Positions 1 through 10,146 of a stretch of DNA of 64,000 bases are shown here, piece after piece. The notes under the pieces are model-generated. The model searched no databases. It saw only the letters and a list, made by a program, of their open reading frames with translations, and had not been told where the DNA came from. Location of the stretch: contig JAXGGA010001646.1 in the NCBI GenBank assembly GCA_038373865.1, forward strand, positions 62,001 to 126,000. Reading direction: 5' to 3'. The stretch is from Uloborus plumipes (Eukaryota > Arthropoda > Arachnida > Araneae > Uloboridae). How positions within the stretch are numbered: position 1 is the stretch's first letter; each line of letters begins with the position of its first letter. The translations under genes were made by a program, and so were the position numbers.

Positions 1-314
1 AACGTAATCATGATAAATTTTTCAAAAATTGTAATTTTGCTACGCTGTTTCCAAATTTTCCAAAACAATGAGATTTTTTGAGAGGTCGCAGCGACCTCCC
101 ACCAGGAAGCTCCGGCATTTAACGATAAAGAGTCATAAACAAGACACTTTTTTTTTGCTTCACAATGGCACATCCTTCAGTTTACAAGGTGCGGGTTTTC
201 ATTTCATAACTTGATCAATTTTCAATAGAAGTGCTAAAAACATCACTCTAAGCTATCGACTTTTTCACTCACTCATAACCTCAGAACTAAACAGTTGCAG
301 TGATCAATCGCACC
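1..314. other. No gene seen; contains an inverted AGGTCGCAGCGACCT palindrome
   Basis: AT-rich sequence with no recognisable coding. At 83-97 a 15-base palindrome AGGTCGCAGCGACCT resembles the AGGTCACAGTGACCT palindromes at 2151, 2232 and 51438. Confidence 0.4.
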
Positions 315-322
315 GTTTCTAA

Positions 323-941
323 CAGGGCTCGAAAATGATACTGCCCGACATGCCCGGGGCATGTAAAAATTCTGATCGGGCATGAATCTCCTGCCCTTAC
401 ATGCCCGACTGGGCATGCAATTTTTTGATTAAATATTTCTTTCCAAAACTTTATTATTTTGTATTTTATTAAAAAATTACCATATATTAACATTAAAATA
501 ATTCTTTATTCAGATATAAAGCTGTTAACTTAATTTTTTGTCTGATTAACATGTTGACTGCCCAACTACGAGATAATTTGTAGTATGTCATTTTAGCTCC
601 GGAATTGAATTTGAGTTGGCTTGTAGGGTGATAGATTTGCTGTTTTTGTCCAGATTAGGATTTGTGTAGTATATTGATATTAGTATGGATATTTGGCTTA
701 TGAAGAGATGCTAGTAAATCAAAACTAGTTGACAGGTACACTATTTTTAGCCCAGCTCATATGCTACAAATTTTTTGTTACTTTGCAGTTAACCTATTAA
801 TGCTGTCCGACAAATTCAAATGTTTTTATTAATAAACAACAAAAATAAAACTGGGCATGTAAAACTTTAATTCGGGCATGTATGTGTTAGACAAACATGC
901 CCGGCACGGCATGTAAAATTTTAAAGATTTTTCGAGCCCTG
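323..941. mobile_element. hAT-type MITE (CAGGGCTCGAAAA ends)
   Basis: Non-coding 619-base element with terminal inverted repeats CAGGGCTCGAAAA / TTTTTCGAGCCCTG, flanked by the exact 8-base duplication GTTTCTAA (315-322 and 942-949). Subterminal GGGCATG motifs are iterated in both orientations at both ends. CAGGG ends with 8-base duplications are diagnostic of hAT elements. Confidence 0.9.
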
Positions 942-949
942 GTTTCTAA

Positions 950-1733
950 CCGGAGCCATAAAACGAGGCTCATTGGCACGTTGAAAATCCAACTGCCTAA
1001 CCTTAATTTTTCCCCATCGGTCAGGATTCGTTTTGGTTTGGCTCGCTGCAAATTCAACACCGGTGTGAACTGTATATTAAAATAGAACCGGCGTACCGTA
1101 CATCGATGCAGTACCGTTGTATCGGTTAAGAGAAGAATGCTAAACCGCGCAGTGTAAGGCTGTAGCAAGCATACACCGATGCATCGCCCAGCCCTATATC
1201 CAGTGCAACGAGAGTAGGCGGCTCAAAGTAAAATTAATTTCCCACCCTCTGCACTTTTCCTCTGATGGTTGTCATAGTTTCGGCGCTATGGACTTTTCCC
1301 CCACTTAGCTTTTGCAACAATGGTTAAATGCAAACGGTTGAAATTGCTTTGTGCTTAAACTATTATTCTATTGAAAAATCAACGTTAAGAAAGCACAACA
1401 TTTTCTAAGAATTTTTTGCTGTACTAATGTGACTAGATTTGTTAGAAAACGTTGAGAAATAACTGAGACATGAAGATATAAATAAAAGCGTAAGCCTACT
1501 TTGATAGACATAAAATAAATGAAATGCCTCAACGGCAGTGCATGAAAAAAAGAGTGCAGCTGTTTTCTTTCGTACGGTTTCCATGGAGACGACGCAAAAT
1601 TTCTAAACTTGATGCACCTATTTCACAGTAACCGAGTATAGTTCCGGTAATGTTTTTCTGGAAAAAATTAACATCCTGTTTAAACTGTCTACCAATGTCA
1701 TCTTTACTCATGCTTCAGAACCACCTGAAGTGG
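950..1733. other. No recognisable feature
   Basis: Unique-looking AT-rich sequence between two hAT MITEs, upstream of the first FAM162-like exon found. I see no convincing exon, but a 5' exon of that gene could be hidden here. Confidence 0.4.
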
Positions 1734-1741
1734 AAAAAATC

Positions 1742-2489
1742 CAGGGCTGCGGAGTCGGAGTCGAAGAGCCGGAGTCGGACTGATTTTGGACCAAAGGAGA
1801 CGGAGTCGCTGAAAAACATTTCGACTCCGACTCCGACCACCTCCGATTTGGATGAAATTTTATGGAGGTGAAAACATATCTTTGAAACTAACAGATACAA
1901 ATTTTCAGCGTCTAATATCCAAATCCTAAGCATCTGGGATCATTAAAGAGGGCTTCAAAATGGCGGGTCTGCTTTGTGAAACGAATTGCTAAGTTTGGGC
2001 TTATGCAAGTGAATAAAAAATATATGCAGCAAAAATGCAATGTGTTAAAATAAAGTCTGGCCATTTAACAAGAAAAGGATTAGTTTTGTACGGAGTCAAA
2101 TGACAAGAGCGGCACTTGTCTTTTGCTCTGGAGAAAATAGGCTTTTTGGGAGGTCACAGTGACCTCCGAGGAATGAGGTAAATGTGGTGAAATTACCTGT
2201 GAGAATTCTTGAGAAAATTGAACTTTTTGAGAGGTCACAATGACCTCCAACTGGGATACCCCAGCTTGCTACCCCCCCCCCCTAAAGTGAGTCCTAGTCC
2301 TGGCTACGACCATGAATAAAAATGAAACTTTAAAAAATGGACTTTATGTTTCAACCTTTGTTTAGGGTTTTTCCCTTTTCACATTTAGGTAAAAAAAATA
2401 AATTATTTAAAAAAAGCAGGAGACGGAGTCGGAAGTTTTAAAATTCCGGAGTTGGAGTCGACCATTTTTCCTCCGACTCCGCAACCCTG
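1742..2489. mobile_element. hAT-type MITE (CAGGGCTGCGGAGTCGG ends)
   Basis: 748-base non-coding element with ends CAGGGCTGCGGAGTCGGAG and CTCCGACTCCGCAACCCTG, and repeated GGAGTCGGAGTCG motifs just inside. Flanked by AAAAAATC on the left and the same with one extra A on the right. The interior holds two palindromes of the AGGTCACAGTGACCT type. Confidence 0.85.
2151..2165. repeat. Palindrome AGGTCACAGTGACCT (nuclear-receptor IR3-like)
   Basis: Perfect inverted AGGTCA half-sites with a 3-base spacer. A second, one-mismatch copy (AGGTCACAATGACCT) is at 2232-2246. Both lie in the interior of the hAT MITE at 1742-2489, probably as remnants of another repeat. Confidence 0.6.
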
Positions 2490-2565
2490 AAAAAAATCAC
2501 ACTTTGAAATATTGAAAGATTTTTGTGAATGTTTCGAGTAAGATATCTCTTGTTTACTTTTCCAG

Positions 2566-2650
2566 CACATGCACCCAACACTCTCGAAAAATATTTACTC
2601 GTGTGGATGAAAAAATATCCATCGGTGAAAGAAGTTCCAAACCATGTGAC
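2566..2650 (+). CDS. FAM162/UPF0389-family protein, internal exon
   Basis: Exon of a small mitochondrial membrane protein of the FAM162 (UPF0389) family. It follows a cttttccag acceptor and ends at a GTAAGT donor (2651). The exon begins with 2 bases of a split codon, reads 27 full codons and leaves 2 bases. The reading includes LEKYLLVWMKKYPSVKEVP, which matches the family's conserved segment just before the transmembrane helix (an LVW-x-KY/F-x-S-x-EVP pattern, recalled from the arthropod and vertebrate members). The final AC joins the first G of the exon at 9355 to give an uninterrupted Thr codon, which strongly supports the pairing. The upstream exon or exons with the mitochondrial targeting region were not found. 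Identity rests on pattern recognition, not on a database search. Confidence 0.82.
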
Positions 2651-3435
2651 GTAAGTTTCCGGTTCTTGCTTCAATCTTTAAATCAAGTTTGCTCAGTCAT
2701 TATTGAATGTTTTTACTAGCAAATAAGAAAATGCTGTCGTTTTATTAACTACCAGTTGTACCGTCTGGAATTGCTATGTGTTCTAATCTCAGTAGTGTAC
2801 GCAGACAAATCATTTCGGAGGGGCTTTGTCGAGACTTTAGAGAGAACAGGGCACGGCACCTCATAAAATGTGGCTAAAAAAAGTACATTTTTCAAATTTC
2901 TGGTATGAATGCTAATTTAGATGACAGAAATGTATCTCTCTCTCATTAATTTTTTTCATCAAGAGAATTGTTGTGGCCGAGAGGTAAAGCGTTTTGATAA
3001 AAACAGGAAAAGATACATTAAAATTTGAAAAGTTCTCTTAATGAAAGTAGGTGTTCCCCAACAAGTGCATGCAATATTTTGGCTGCTTTAATAACAGTAA
3101 TTTGGGGATTTATTTTACTGTTGTTCCTAATGTTATGTTTCAATTTTATGTGTTGAAATGTATGGACCAGAATCAGATGAATGAACAAGCATTAATCGAT
3201 GTTTCTGAAACATTGGCAATAAAAATGTCCAAAATTAAATTACAGTAACCGCCACTAATAAAATCACAGGATTATAAAATCAACCGCTTTTGAAAATCAA
3301 AGCTACAGGAACCGAAATCTTTCAATATCAAAACATGTTTAAACTATCCTTTAATAAAATCGTTATTGCCGTTTTATAAAATCAAGTTTTTTGAAAGCAT
3401 ATGCTAAAATTTGAAAACAAGTCATAATTATAGTG
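2651..3435 (+). other. Intron of the FAM162-like gene, no repeat recognised
   Basis: AT-rich intronic sequence directly after the exon donor. No further exon or clear mobile element seen. Confidence 0.4.
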
Positions 3436-3443
3436 AAAATTGC

Positions 3444-3936
3444 CAGGGATGCCCATCCCCCCCAAGCTCAATGGCGCAAATTCCCCTCCAAAATTTTTCA
3501 CAATCCTCTTTTTATTTTTATTTTTACCCCTCTTTTTAATTTAATTTATTTTTTTAACTATTATTTATTTATTTTTTAAATATTATTTATTTATGTTTTA
3601 AATATTATTTATTTTTTAAATATTATTTATTTATTTTTTAAATATTATTTATTTATTTTTAAAATATTATTTATTTATTTTTTAAATATTATTTATTTTT
3701 TTAAAGTATAACTTTTTTACAAGGTTTTTTTTTTAAAGTACTAATTATGCGCAGGATATAATCGCTTTTTTCCCCTTCCAGACATTCCAAGCACATACTA
3801 CACACAAAAAAAATAAAATAATTTAAATTAAAAAATGTAATTAATGAATAATTTAAATTAAAAAAATCAGTAAATAATTTAAATAAATAAATAAATTAGA
3901 TTAAAAAAATCCCCCCCAAAAATTTGGGCACCCCTG
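3444..3936. mobile_element. hAT-type MITE with an internal TTTATTTATT tandem core
   Basis: Ends CAGGGATGCCCATCC and AATTTGGGCACCCCTG, flanked by the exact 8-base duplication AAAATTGC (3436-3443, 3937-3944). The centre (about 3540-3700) is a tandem array of a roughly 23-base AT-only unit. No coding capacity. Confidence 0.85.
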
Positions 3937-3944
3937 AAAATTGC

Positions 3945-4383
3945 TGAAATAGGAAAAATTGAATGTCTCGATTTCAGAACAAAGAAAAAAAAAGTAACAG
4001 CTAAAATGTTTTAAATTCTTTTTTTTTTTTTTGGTACTTTCGGAGGAGCTGCAGCCCTATCCTCTGAATATGCCCCTGGTTCTAGCATTGCACTTAGTTT
4101 CGCATATGACACTCATGCTCCATAACAGTGTGTTTTGATTGCAAGTTTGAAATTGATACTGCCCAAACTGGCAACAATTCTGTGGTGATCCTGTCAATAC
4201 AGTAACTGAAATAAAATTCAAATGCAAGTTTCTTTTTGAAGTCCTAAATCTGTTGGAATTATGTCTCAACTGTCCCCCACTGTCTATATCAATCCACTAA
4301 CATTCCTGTCTATAAAGCAGTAAGGTACTGACTGCCCTTAAGTCAGGGCTGAGGCAGAAAAATGCAATACACCGCCAAGTCGG
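3945..4383. other. No recognisable feature
   Basis: Intronic AT-rich sequence; the last 50 bases appear to belong to the fold-back block that continues after 4984. Confidence 0.35.
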
Positions 4384-4387
4384 TTAT

Positions 4388-4983
4388 GGGGCATTTCACG
4401 GTATTTCTGACATGGGGTGTCCGTAACAAAACTTTTTAAAAGTTTAAAATTTTTATATATATTGAAAAAGTACATTCTAAAGTATATGAATATCACATTG
4501 TTTGCATAGTTCACTTTATATTATGTTCGTAATTGCACTCGGAACATTGAAAATGCAATTTTAACCGTTACGGACTCTACATTGAATTTTTCTTTAAAAA
4601 CTAAACTTTTATTCCAATTATTGTTACGGACTCTACAGTCATCATTTTCACAATCCATAATTTTTTATAGAACGCACTTTTTGATTAAAATTGTTAGCTA
4701 TATTAGAGGTGAGCCTTTACTTTATCTGTATCGAGTACCAGTTTTGGCTTAAAAATCGGTTTAAGCCAGGTTTAAAGAAAAATTCAATGTAGAGTCTGTA
4801 ACAGTGAAAATTGCATTTTCAATGTTCCGAGTGCAATTACAAACATAATATAAAGTGAACTATGAAAACAATATGATATTCATATACTTTAGAATGTACT
4901 TTTTCCATATAATATAAAAATTTTAAACTTTTAAAAAGTTTTGTTACGGACACCCCTATGTCACTAATACTGTGAAATGCCCC
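4388..4983. mobile_element. Fold-back MITE with GGGGCATTTCAC ends
   Basis: Long inverted arms (GGGGCATTTCAC ... GTGAAATGCCCC) carrying matching TCCGTAACAAAAC / GTTTTGTTACGGA blocks further in. Flanked by TTAT on both sides (4384-4387, 4984-4987). About 596 bases, non-coding; the two halves are near-complementary for about 190 bases each. The superfamily is not settled. Confidence 0.75.
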
Positions 4984-5385
4984 TTATTCCATCCGAGGAC
5001 TGAAGTTTCATGCTTGTTGGCACTCGCCAGCCTGGAGTAGGAAGTAACCGAGCCAGAGGCGGAAATTAGCTCATAGAGGCAAAAAGAGAGCCCAAAAAGC
5101 TGGTAGCTAATGTGAAATTAGAGCACCAGCGAGAGAGACTGCGCAATGGTATGGTACAACTCATAAATTTCAGGCAGAGCTTAAGCTTTAATTTTACCAG
5201 TTGTACCGTACCACTGTGAGGTCGGTCTCTCATCGGTGCTCTTATTTCACATTAACTACCAGTTTTTTTTGAGCTCTCTTTTTGCCTCTATGAGCTAATT
5301 TCCGCCTCTGGCTCGGTTACTTCCTATTGCAGGCTGACAGGTGCCAAAAAGCACGCAGCTGCAGTCCTGGGATGGAATGACCTAG
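4984..5385. repeat. Fold-back repeat
   Basis: Two arms of about 190 bases in opposite orientation meet near 5185 (for example CGAGCCAGAGGCGGAAATTA against TAATTTCCGCCTCTGGCTCG, and outer ATTCCATCC against GGATGGAAT). Likely a palindromic MITE; the GGGGCATTTCAC element abuts its left edge. Confidence 0.7.
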
Positions 5386-5476
5386 TTAGTAGCATGCTGC
5401 ATATTCCTGGCTATGTATCCATCCATGTTTAAAAATAAGGGTGTGCATGCTCAGAACAGGGATGATTGTATGTAAC

Positions 5477-5896
5477 CAGGCCCTATTTATAGACATCCAG
5501 GGCCTGTGGCCTGGGCATGAAATTTCTAAGGGGCAGGAAAATTTTCCAGAAATCATTTGAATTATTTTTAAAAGTTGTCCCAGTGCTTTTAATACATTGT
5601 TGAGGTGAGACATTTGGATATGAAAACCTAATTTTATAACCAAATTATAATTTTGAACAGTAAACTTTCAGTTGTATTGTAAGATAACTTAGAAAACATT
5701 ACTTAAACTAGTTCACTCTGAGCAGTTTCGTAATGCGATTTTTTTTTCTTCAATCTACATTTATAGAGTGTTTGGAGGGGAGTAGGAGGGGGGCACTTGT
5801 AGTGAGAATGTCACTGAATAAAGTATATCAACCATTCAAAAGGGGCAAGAAAATTTGAAAGTGCCCTGGGCATAGAAACTTGCAAGTCGGGCCCTG
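5477..5896. mobile_element. hAT-type MITE (CAGGCCC ... GGGCCCTG)
   Basis: Ends CAGGCCCTATTTATAGAC and AAGTCGGGCCCTG, flanked by TATGTAAC (5469-5476) and TACGTAAC (5897-5904), one mismatch in 8. Non-coding, 420 bases. Confidence 0.75.
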
Positions 5897-5904
5897 TACG
5901 TAAC

Positions 5905-6354
5905 AGTTGATAGGTAAGTTTCATGATTATTTCACACGGAATCACTTGACATTAAAAATAAATTTGAAAAAAAAAATAAATAAATAAATCTTATTGACTA
6001 AGGTCAACATTTAGATGATCCGAACCCCTTTAGATCCAATTTATTCACTTTTACTCTCAATTTTACATTGTTACAGAGGGATACCAGAACAAAGTTTCCA
6101 GACAATGCCAAGCTTTGCCAAACTTCAAGTGCCGCTAGTAACTCTGCGCAGTTGAAAATTACCGAAACGCAATAAATCGCCAGAAAAGACAACCACTCAA
6201 ACATACTCTGGATCCAAATCTAAAGCAAAAGTAAATAAGTTGAATCCAGAGTGGTTTAATTTAACCCATTACGGCCCAAATTATTTTTAATTGAAAATTT
6301 TTGAAAAATCTTTTTTAAATTACATTTTATACTTCATAACTAGAGTAAAGATAA
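5905..6354. other. No recognisable feature
   Basis: AT-rich intronic sequence of the FAM162-like gene with a short AAAT tract near 5970. Confidence 0.35.
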
Positions 6355-6384
6355 CTAGGTGACCCGTGCGGAATTCCGCAAAAA
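6355..6384 (-). mobile_element. Helitron 3' terminus (CTAG, hairpin)
   Basis: On the - strand the sequence reads a hairpin (TGCGGAATTCCGCA, 6367-6380), then CGGGTCAC, then CTAG followed by T. This is the Helitron 3' signature: a short palindrome about 10 bases before CTRR, with insertion before T. The matching 5' end (TC after A) was not located. The element may extend to about 7099. Confidence 0.5.
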
Positions 6385-7099
6385 AAAAAAAAAAACTCTA
6401 AACTTAAAATTTAATACGACAATTTTTATTGGCTTCATTTGCACAACATCGCCATCTACTGCCGTCGTTCTGACAACTTTTCAAAGAGATCAAAGACACG
6501 TTCACTTTTACAACTACTACAAAAGTAATACCCTATATTAAAATCAAATACCCAAGGCTACTACTAAACTAAATACTAACGTTATCGCAAAACTACCATA
6601 GTATTTTGAAATAATAAAAGTTACAATTAAGGTTTACCGAGCTAAGCCTTGGCTTGAAATGTCGCATTTAAAATTGATTTGAACAACTATGGTATAACGA
6701 TTTTAACAGTTGAGCAAAAAATTTAACTTTTTCAAACTGCAATCGCTTATAAGTCGCTTAAACGTGGATTTTCGAGATTCTCGTTACGCGGCGCTAGCGG
6801 AGAAACGTTCTAAAGAACGCATTTTTTTTAATCTTTCGAATGAAATCAAAATGGAGACGATACGACAATTATTTCGCTAGATAGAGTCAATTTTGTGCCC
6901 AAAAATTGAAGTTCGAATAAAAAACGAACCGACACTTTTTAGAGGGTGGGTCTAATTTTCGTCAATAGCCCGCGGGATAAGCTTCAAAATCATAAATTTT
7001 CTTGCAATTCGATAAAGAAATGAGCGAGTTTCGACCGGGTATAGGATTCGGCTTAGAGAAATAATATATGGAGAAGTTTTATTCGCTTGCAGTTTTTTA

Positions 7100-8139
7100 T
7101 CTACTTATATTAAAAACTGAGTATCTTTCTAACTATCTTTCTAACTATCTTTCTTTCTAACTATCTTTCTTTCTAACTATCTTTCTATGTCACGCTTCTT
7201 TCTCCTGAACGCCAATGAACTGAAAGTCGAACCAGGTACCGATAGATAGGTAATTTTTCAAGCTTCATTAGTTTCAATCTATATAATTATACGATTTTAA
7301 TTAGCGAAGATATCAATTAATAAGTAGTCAAGTTTAAAGCGATTAAGCCTAATAAATGATTAAATATGAAATCCATTCTTGCATTGCAAAACGTGGTTGC
7401 CATGCCATGAAACAATAATAAAAATGAAAATGAGAATTTTGAATGAAGGCTTAACTAAATCAAACACGAAACTCATAAGCGGGCGACTTACATAGTATTT
7501 TTATCGCTAGCTACTTGTAATATTTTGAAACATTCATTTGTTGAAGAGCCATCTACTTATATTAAAAACTGAGTATCAATGTCTGCTTTTTCTCCTTTGA
7601 GCGAGCTGAACCAAGGGCGGATCCAGCTTCTGGTTAAGGAGGGGGTCATTTTCGGAAAGGGGGGGTCAAAGTGCAATTTTTGTGCAAAAATGGGGTGGTT
7701 TGGCAGTTTTTTCGTAAAATAAGTCCCAAAAATGCAATTTTTTGCTATATTTGGTCGGTTAAGGGGGGGGGGGTCATGATCCCCATGACCCCACTCTGGA
7801 TCCGCGCCTGAGCTGAACTTACTGAAACTTTCCTCACCATCTTGAAGGCGCGAAGCATCTCAGTAATTCGACTGATTTTTTTTATACAGGAAAAAAGTAA
7901 AGGCGTGAAGCGCCTGTTAGCGAGCCGCCTTGGCGGGGAGTAGTTTCTTGACATTTTCCTCACTACTTTCAGGGCACGAAGTGCCCGTGCAACGCCGGGC
8001 CACGTTCGTGGTACGTCTTGAAATCGAATGAACATTAAATTATATCAAATAAAACTTCAGAATGAGGTAAAAGTTAGAGAGGGGGGACGTTATGCATCAA
8101 CATGCCGCAGGAAGCTAATCTAGCTGCCCTGGCAGCTAG
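7100..8139 (+). mobile_element. Non-autonomous Helitron with a duplicated 5' terminus
   Basis: Starts A|TCTACTTATATTAAAAACT and ends with a CTAGCTGCCCTGGCAGCTAG hairpin before T. The same 5' end recurs inside at 7552, so the element looks like one copy with a second 5' end embedded. A second copy, with the same duplication, lies on the - strand at 61602-62376. It contains GC-richer text (GTGCCCGTGCAACGCCGGG, GCCGCCTTGGCGGGGAGTAG) shared with the other Helitrons of the window. No Rep/helicase coding. Confidence 0.65.
7612..7810. mobile_element. hAT-type MITE nested in the Helitron
   Basis: 199 bases, ends CAAGGGCGGATCCAG and CTGGATCCGCGCCTG, flanked by the exact 8-base duplication AGCTGAAC (7604-7611, 7811-7818). 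It is absent from the homologous Helitron at 61602-62376, which confirms an insertion after the two copies separated. Confidence 0.85.
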
Positions 8140-8400
8140 TAGTTCAAATAATCGATGATCTATAAATGGATAGCTTGAACTTTCTGGTTACTTTCTTCTT
8201 ATTTTATCTTTGAAGATACCAATTTTGTAATCAACATGCGCTGGATCCAAAGATCCCAAAGCAGTGAATTTGGTAAAGCTTGGGAATGTAACAAAACTTT
8301 GCTCTGATAACCCTAGCTCTACAACAATGAAAAATTGAAAGTAAAAGTAAATAAGTTGGTTCCAAAGTGGTCAAACTTATAAGCTGATGCACTATCTCTT
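8140..8400. other. No recognisable feature
   Basis: Intronic sequence of the FAM162-like gene between the Helitron and the direct repeat that starts at 8401. Confidence 0.35.
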
Positions 8401-9344
8401 CCATATAGTGGCTCCATGGCATCAAATCAGCACCTGTAGTTTGAGAGATAGCAACGTTTTGAGTGACAATTTTAAGATTTCTAGCTCTTTGATATATCTT
8501 TCCCTATGCTCTTCGAAGCAGCATGCAGGGTCTGATTATTGAATAGGCCAACTAGGCCATGGCCTAGGGCCCCCACAAATTAGGGACCCCAATTGCCAGA
8601 AATTTTTCTAGTCAACGGCTAAAATTGTTCTCTCCAATGCCTAACATTGTATAGACTGAGTACAGGGGGCCCCAAAAAAGTATTTGGCCTAGGGCCCCAA
8701 AGCATCTTAATCGGGCCCTGGCAGCATGCGGGGTGTCTGGCGACTGAGAGTGGTTGCGTATTTTACCATCCATGCATCACATATTTGCTGGTAAAATCAG
8801 TGATTTCTTAACCATTTCGGAACAATTACAAGCCTAAACCTGTCGCAAGTATGTCATGTAATGTATCAATAGAAAGCTCTATTTCTGACCTTCACGATGG
8901 TTTTTGGATTTTTATTCTACTACTATTAGAAAAGTCGTAGCATATAAAAACTTTTTTTTTTAATTTTTTAACAGCTCTGTACTTTGTACAATATTTGAAG
9001 CAGCAATCTAAAAATTGGCAAAATTGTTTAGCTTGTCATATGCGTCTTTCACACCAAGTTTTGTATAAATCAGAAATGGGGAGGTCAAAAACTTTTTTTC
9101 ATGACTGATTTGATGTGAAAGAAATTGCCTTATAAAATACTTAAAAATCACTATTTTTGTCAGCAAAAATGCAATGAGTAGTAAAAAACGCAATCACCCT
9201 CCGCTGCCAGATACCCGGCATGCTGCTCGAAAGAGCACAGGGAAAGATTTTCCAAAGAGCCAGGCGCCTGAAAATGGTTGTCATTTCCACGTTGCTAGCT
9301 CTCATCCATATAGTGGCTCTATGGCAAACTAATCAGCACCTGTA
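8401..9344. mobile_element. TIR element flanked by 39-base direct repeats (copy 1)
   Basis: The element proper is about 8439-9305. Its ends are imperfect inverted repeats of about 120 bases (outer GAGATAGCAACGT against ACGTTGCTAGCTCTC; inner GTGTCTGGCGACTGAGAG against CTCCGCTGCCAGATAC). It sits between direct repeats 8401-8438 and 9306-9344, which share CCATATAGTGGCTC and ATCAGCACCTGTA. A second family member at 50351-51660 is also between long direct repeats. Non-coding. The right direct repeat runs almost up to the splice acceptor of the last FAM162-like exon. Confidence 0.6.
8526..8720. mobile_element. hAT-type MITE (CAGGGTCTGATTATTG ends)
   Basis: 195 bases between exact 8-base duplications GCAGCATG (8518-8525, 8721-8728); ends CAGGGTCTGATTA and TTAATCGGGCCCTG. 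Nested in the TIR element above; the related copy at 50590 has an uninterrupted CAGCATGCAGGGTGTCTGG. Confidence 0.9.
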
Positions 9345-9354
9345 ATCCCCCCAG

Positions 9355-9535
9355 GTTCGCCATGATGGAGCGGGTCCGCAATAGCGCCCGCATCCGGATC
9401 GGCATCTTCCTGACCGTCCTGACCGGGCTGGTCAGCGTAGGCATGATCTACTCGGGCAAGCAGGCGGCTAAGCGGGGCGAGTCGCTGGTCAAGATGAACC
9501 GCCAGTGGCACGAGGAGCAGAACGCCAAGAAGTGA
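9355..9535 (+). CDS. FAM162/UPF0389-family protein, last exon
   Basis: Terminal coding exon after a C-rich acceptor (atccccccag). It reads F-A-M-M-E-R-V-R-N-S-A-R-I-R, then one hydrophobic helix (IGIFLTVLTGLVSVGMIY), then SGKQAAKRGESLVKMNRQW and a charged tail, with a TGA at 9533-9535. Order and spacing fit FAM162/UPF0389: a basic amphipathic lead-in, a single membrane span, then the G-K-x-A-A-x-x-G-E-S signature. Vertebrate FAM162A is a mitochondrial protein linked to hypoxia-induced apoptosis; the role in invertebrates is poorly defined. The exon is strikingly GC-rich against its AT-rich surroundings, as expected for selected coding sequence. It joins the 2566-2650 exon in phase over a 6.7-kb intron loaded with transposons. 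A methionine codon at 9362 is internal, not the start. Confidence 0.85.
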
Positions 9536-9604
9536 ACTACCCTCTTCGCGCCCCGGTCCTCCACACCCTCTGTGTATCATAGTTGTTGATTCAAAAGTTG
9601 TTGC

Positions 9605-9610
9605 AATAAA
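9605..9610 (+). promoter_or_regulatory. Polyadenylation signal AATAAA of the FAM162-like gene
   Basis: AATAAA lies 70 bases after the TGA of the last exon and is followed by a GT/T-rich stretch (atcgttgttgtgattaacg), a normal downstream element. This gives a short 3' UTR of about 70-100 bases. Confidence 0.7.
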
Positions 9611-9776
9611 TATCGTTGTTGTGATTAACGTTGTTTCACTTGTGGAGTTTTTTAAAAAACGAAGGCTATAAAAAGTAAAATAATTATTAAAAAAAATAAC
9701 AATTATTTTTGAAAGATATGTATTTTCTTGTTTTTTTTTTTTTTTAATTGATTAACATTCCCGGCCACCTTGTCTA

Positions 9777-10146
9777 TACTAAAATATGAATGTTGTTTTT
9801 ACAATATAATACATCTAATTTTATGTTAATTTTACAGTAATAAACTAGAAAATTACTAATTTTACAGTCGTTCACTATAATTGCTAGTTTACAGTAATAA
9901 ACTGTAAAATTGCTAGCTTTACAGTTTACTACTCTGCCTTTTAGTTTTTAAACTGGAACCTATGCTGCCAGTATTATGCTGTAGCTTTTACAGTATCATA
10001 CAGCTAATTTTATTGAAGAATTGCTAACTTTACAGTGATAAACAGAAAAATTGCTAGTTCTATAGTGATAAACTGCAAAATAGCAAGTTTTACAGTTTAT
10101 TACTGTGCTTTTACAGTTTTAAACTGAAACCTCTGGTGCCAGTATT
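9777..10146. repeat. TACAGT-family repeat, left portion
   Basis: Starts with GTTGTTTTTACAATATAATAC and then alternates motifs like ACAGTAATAAACTGTAAAAT and TTGCTAGTTTTACAG. It is interrupted by the fold-back element at about 10147-16093 and resumes at 16094. Other copies are listed below. Confidence 0.7.

Noticed and set aside
9329..9580. 83-codon - strand frame opposite the FAM162-like exon
   Set aside because: Antisense shadow of a GC-rich coding exon.
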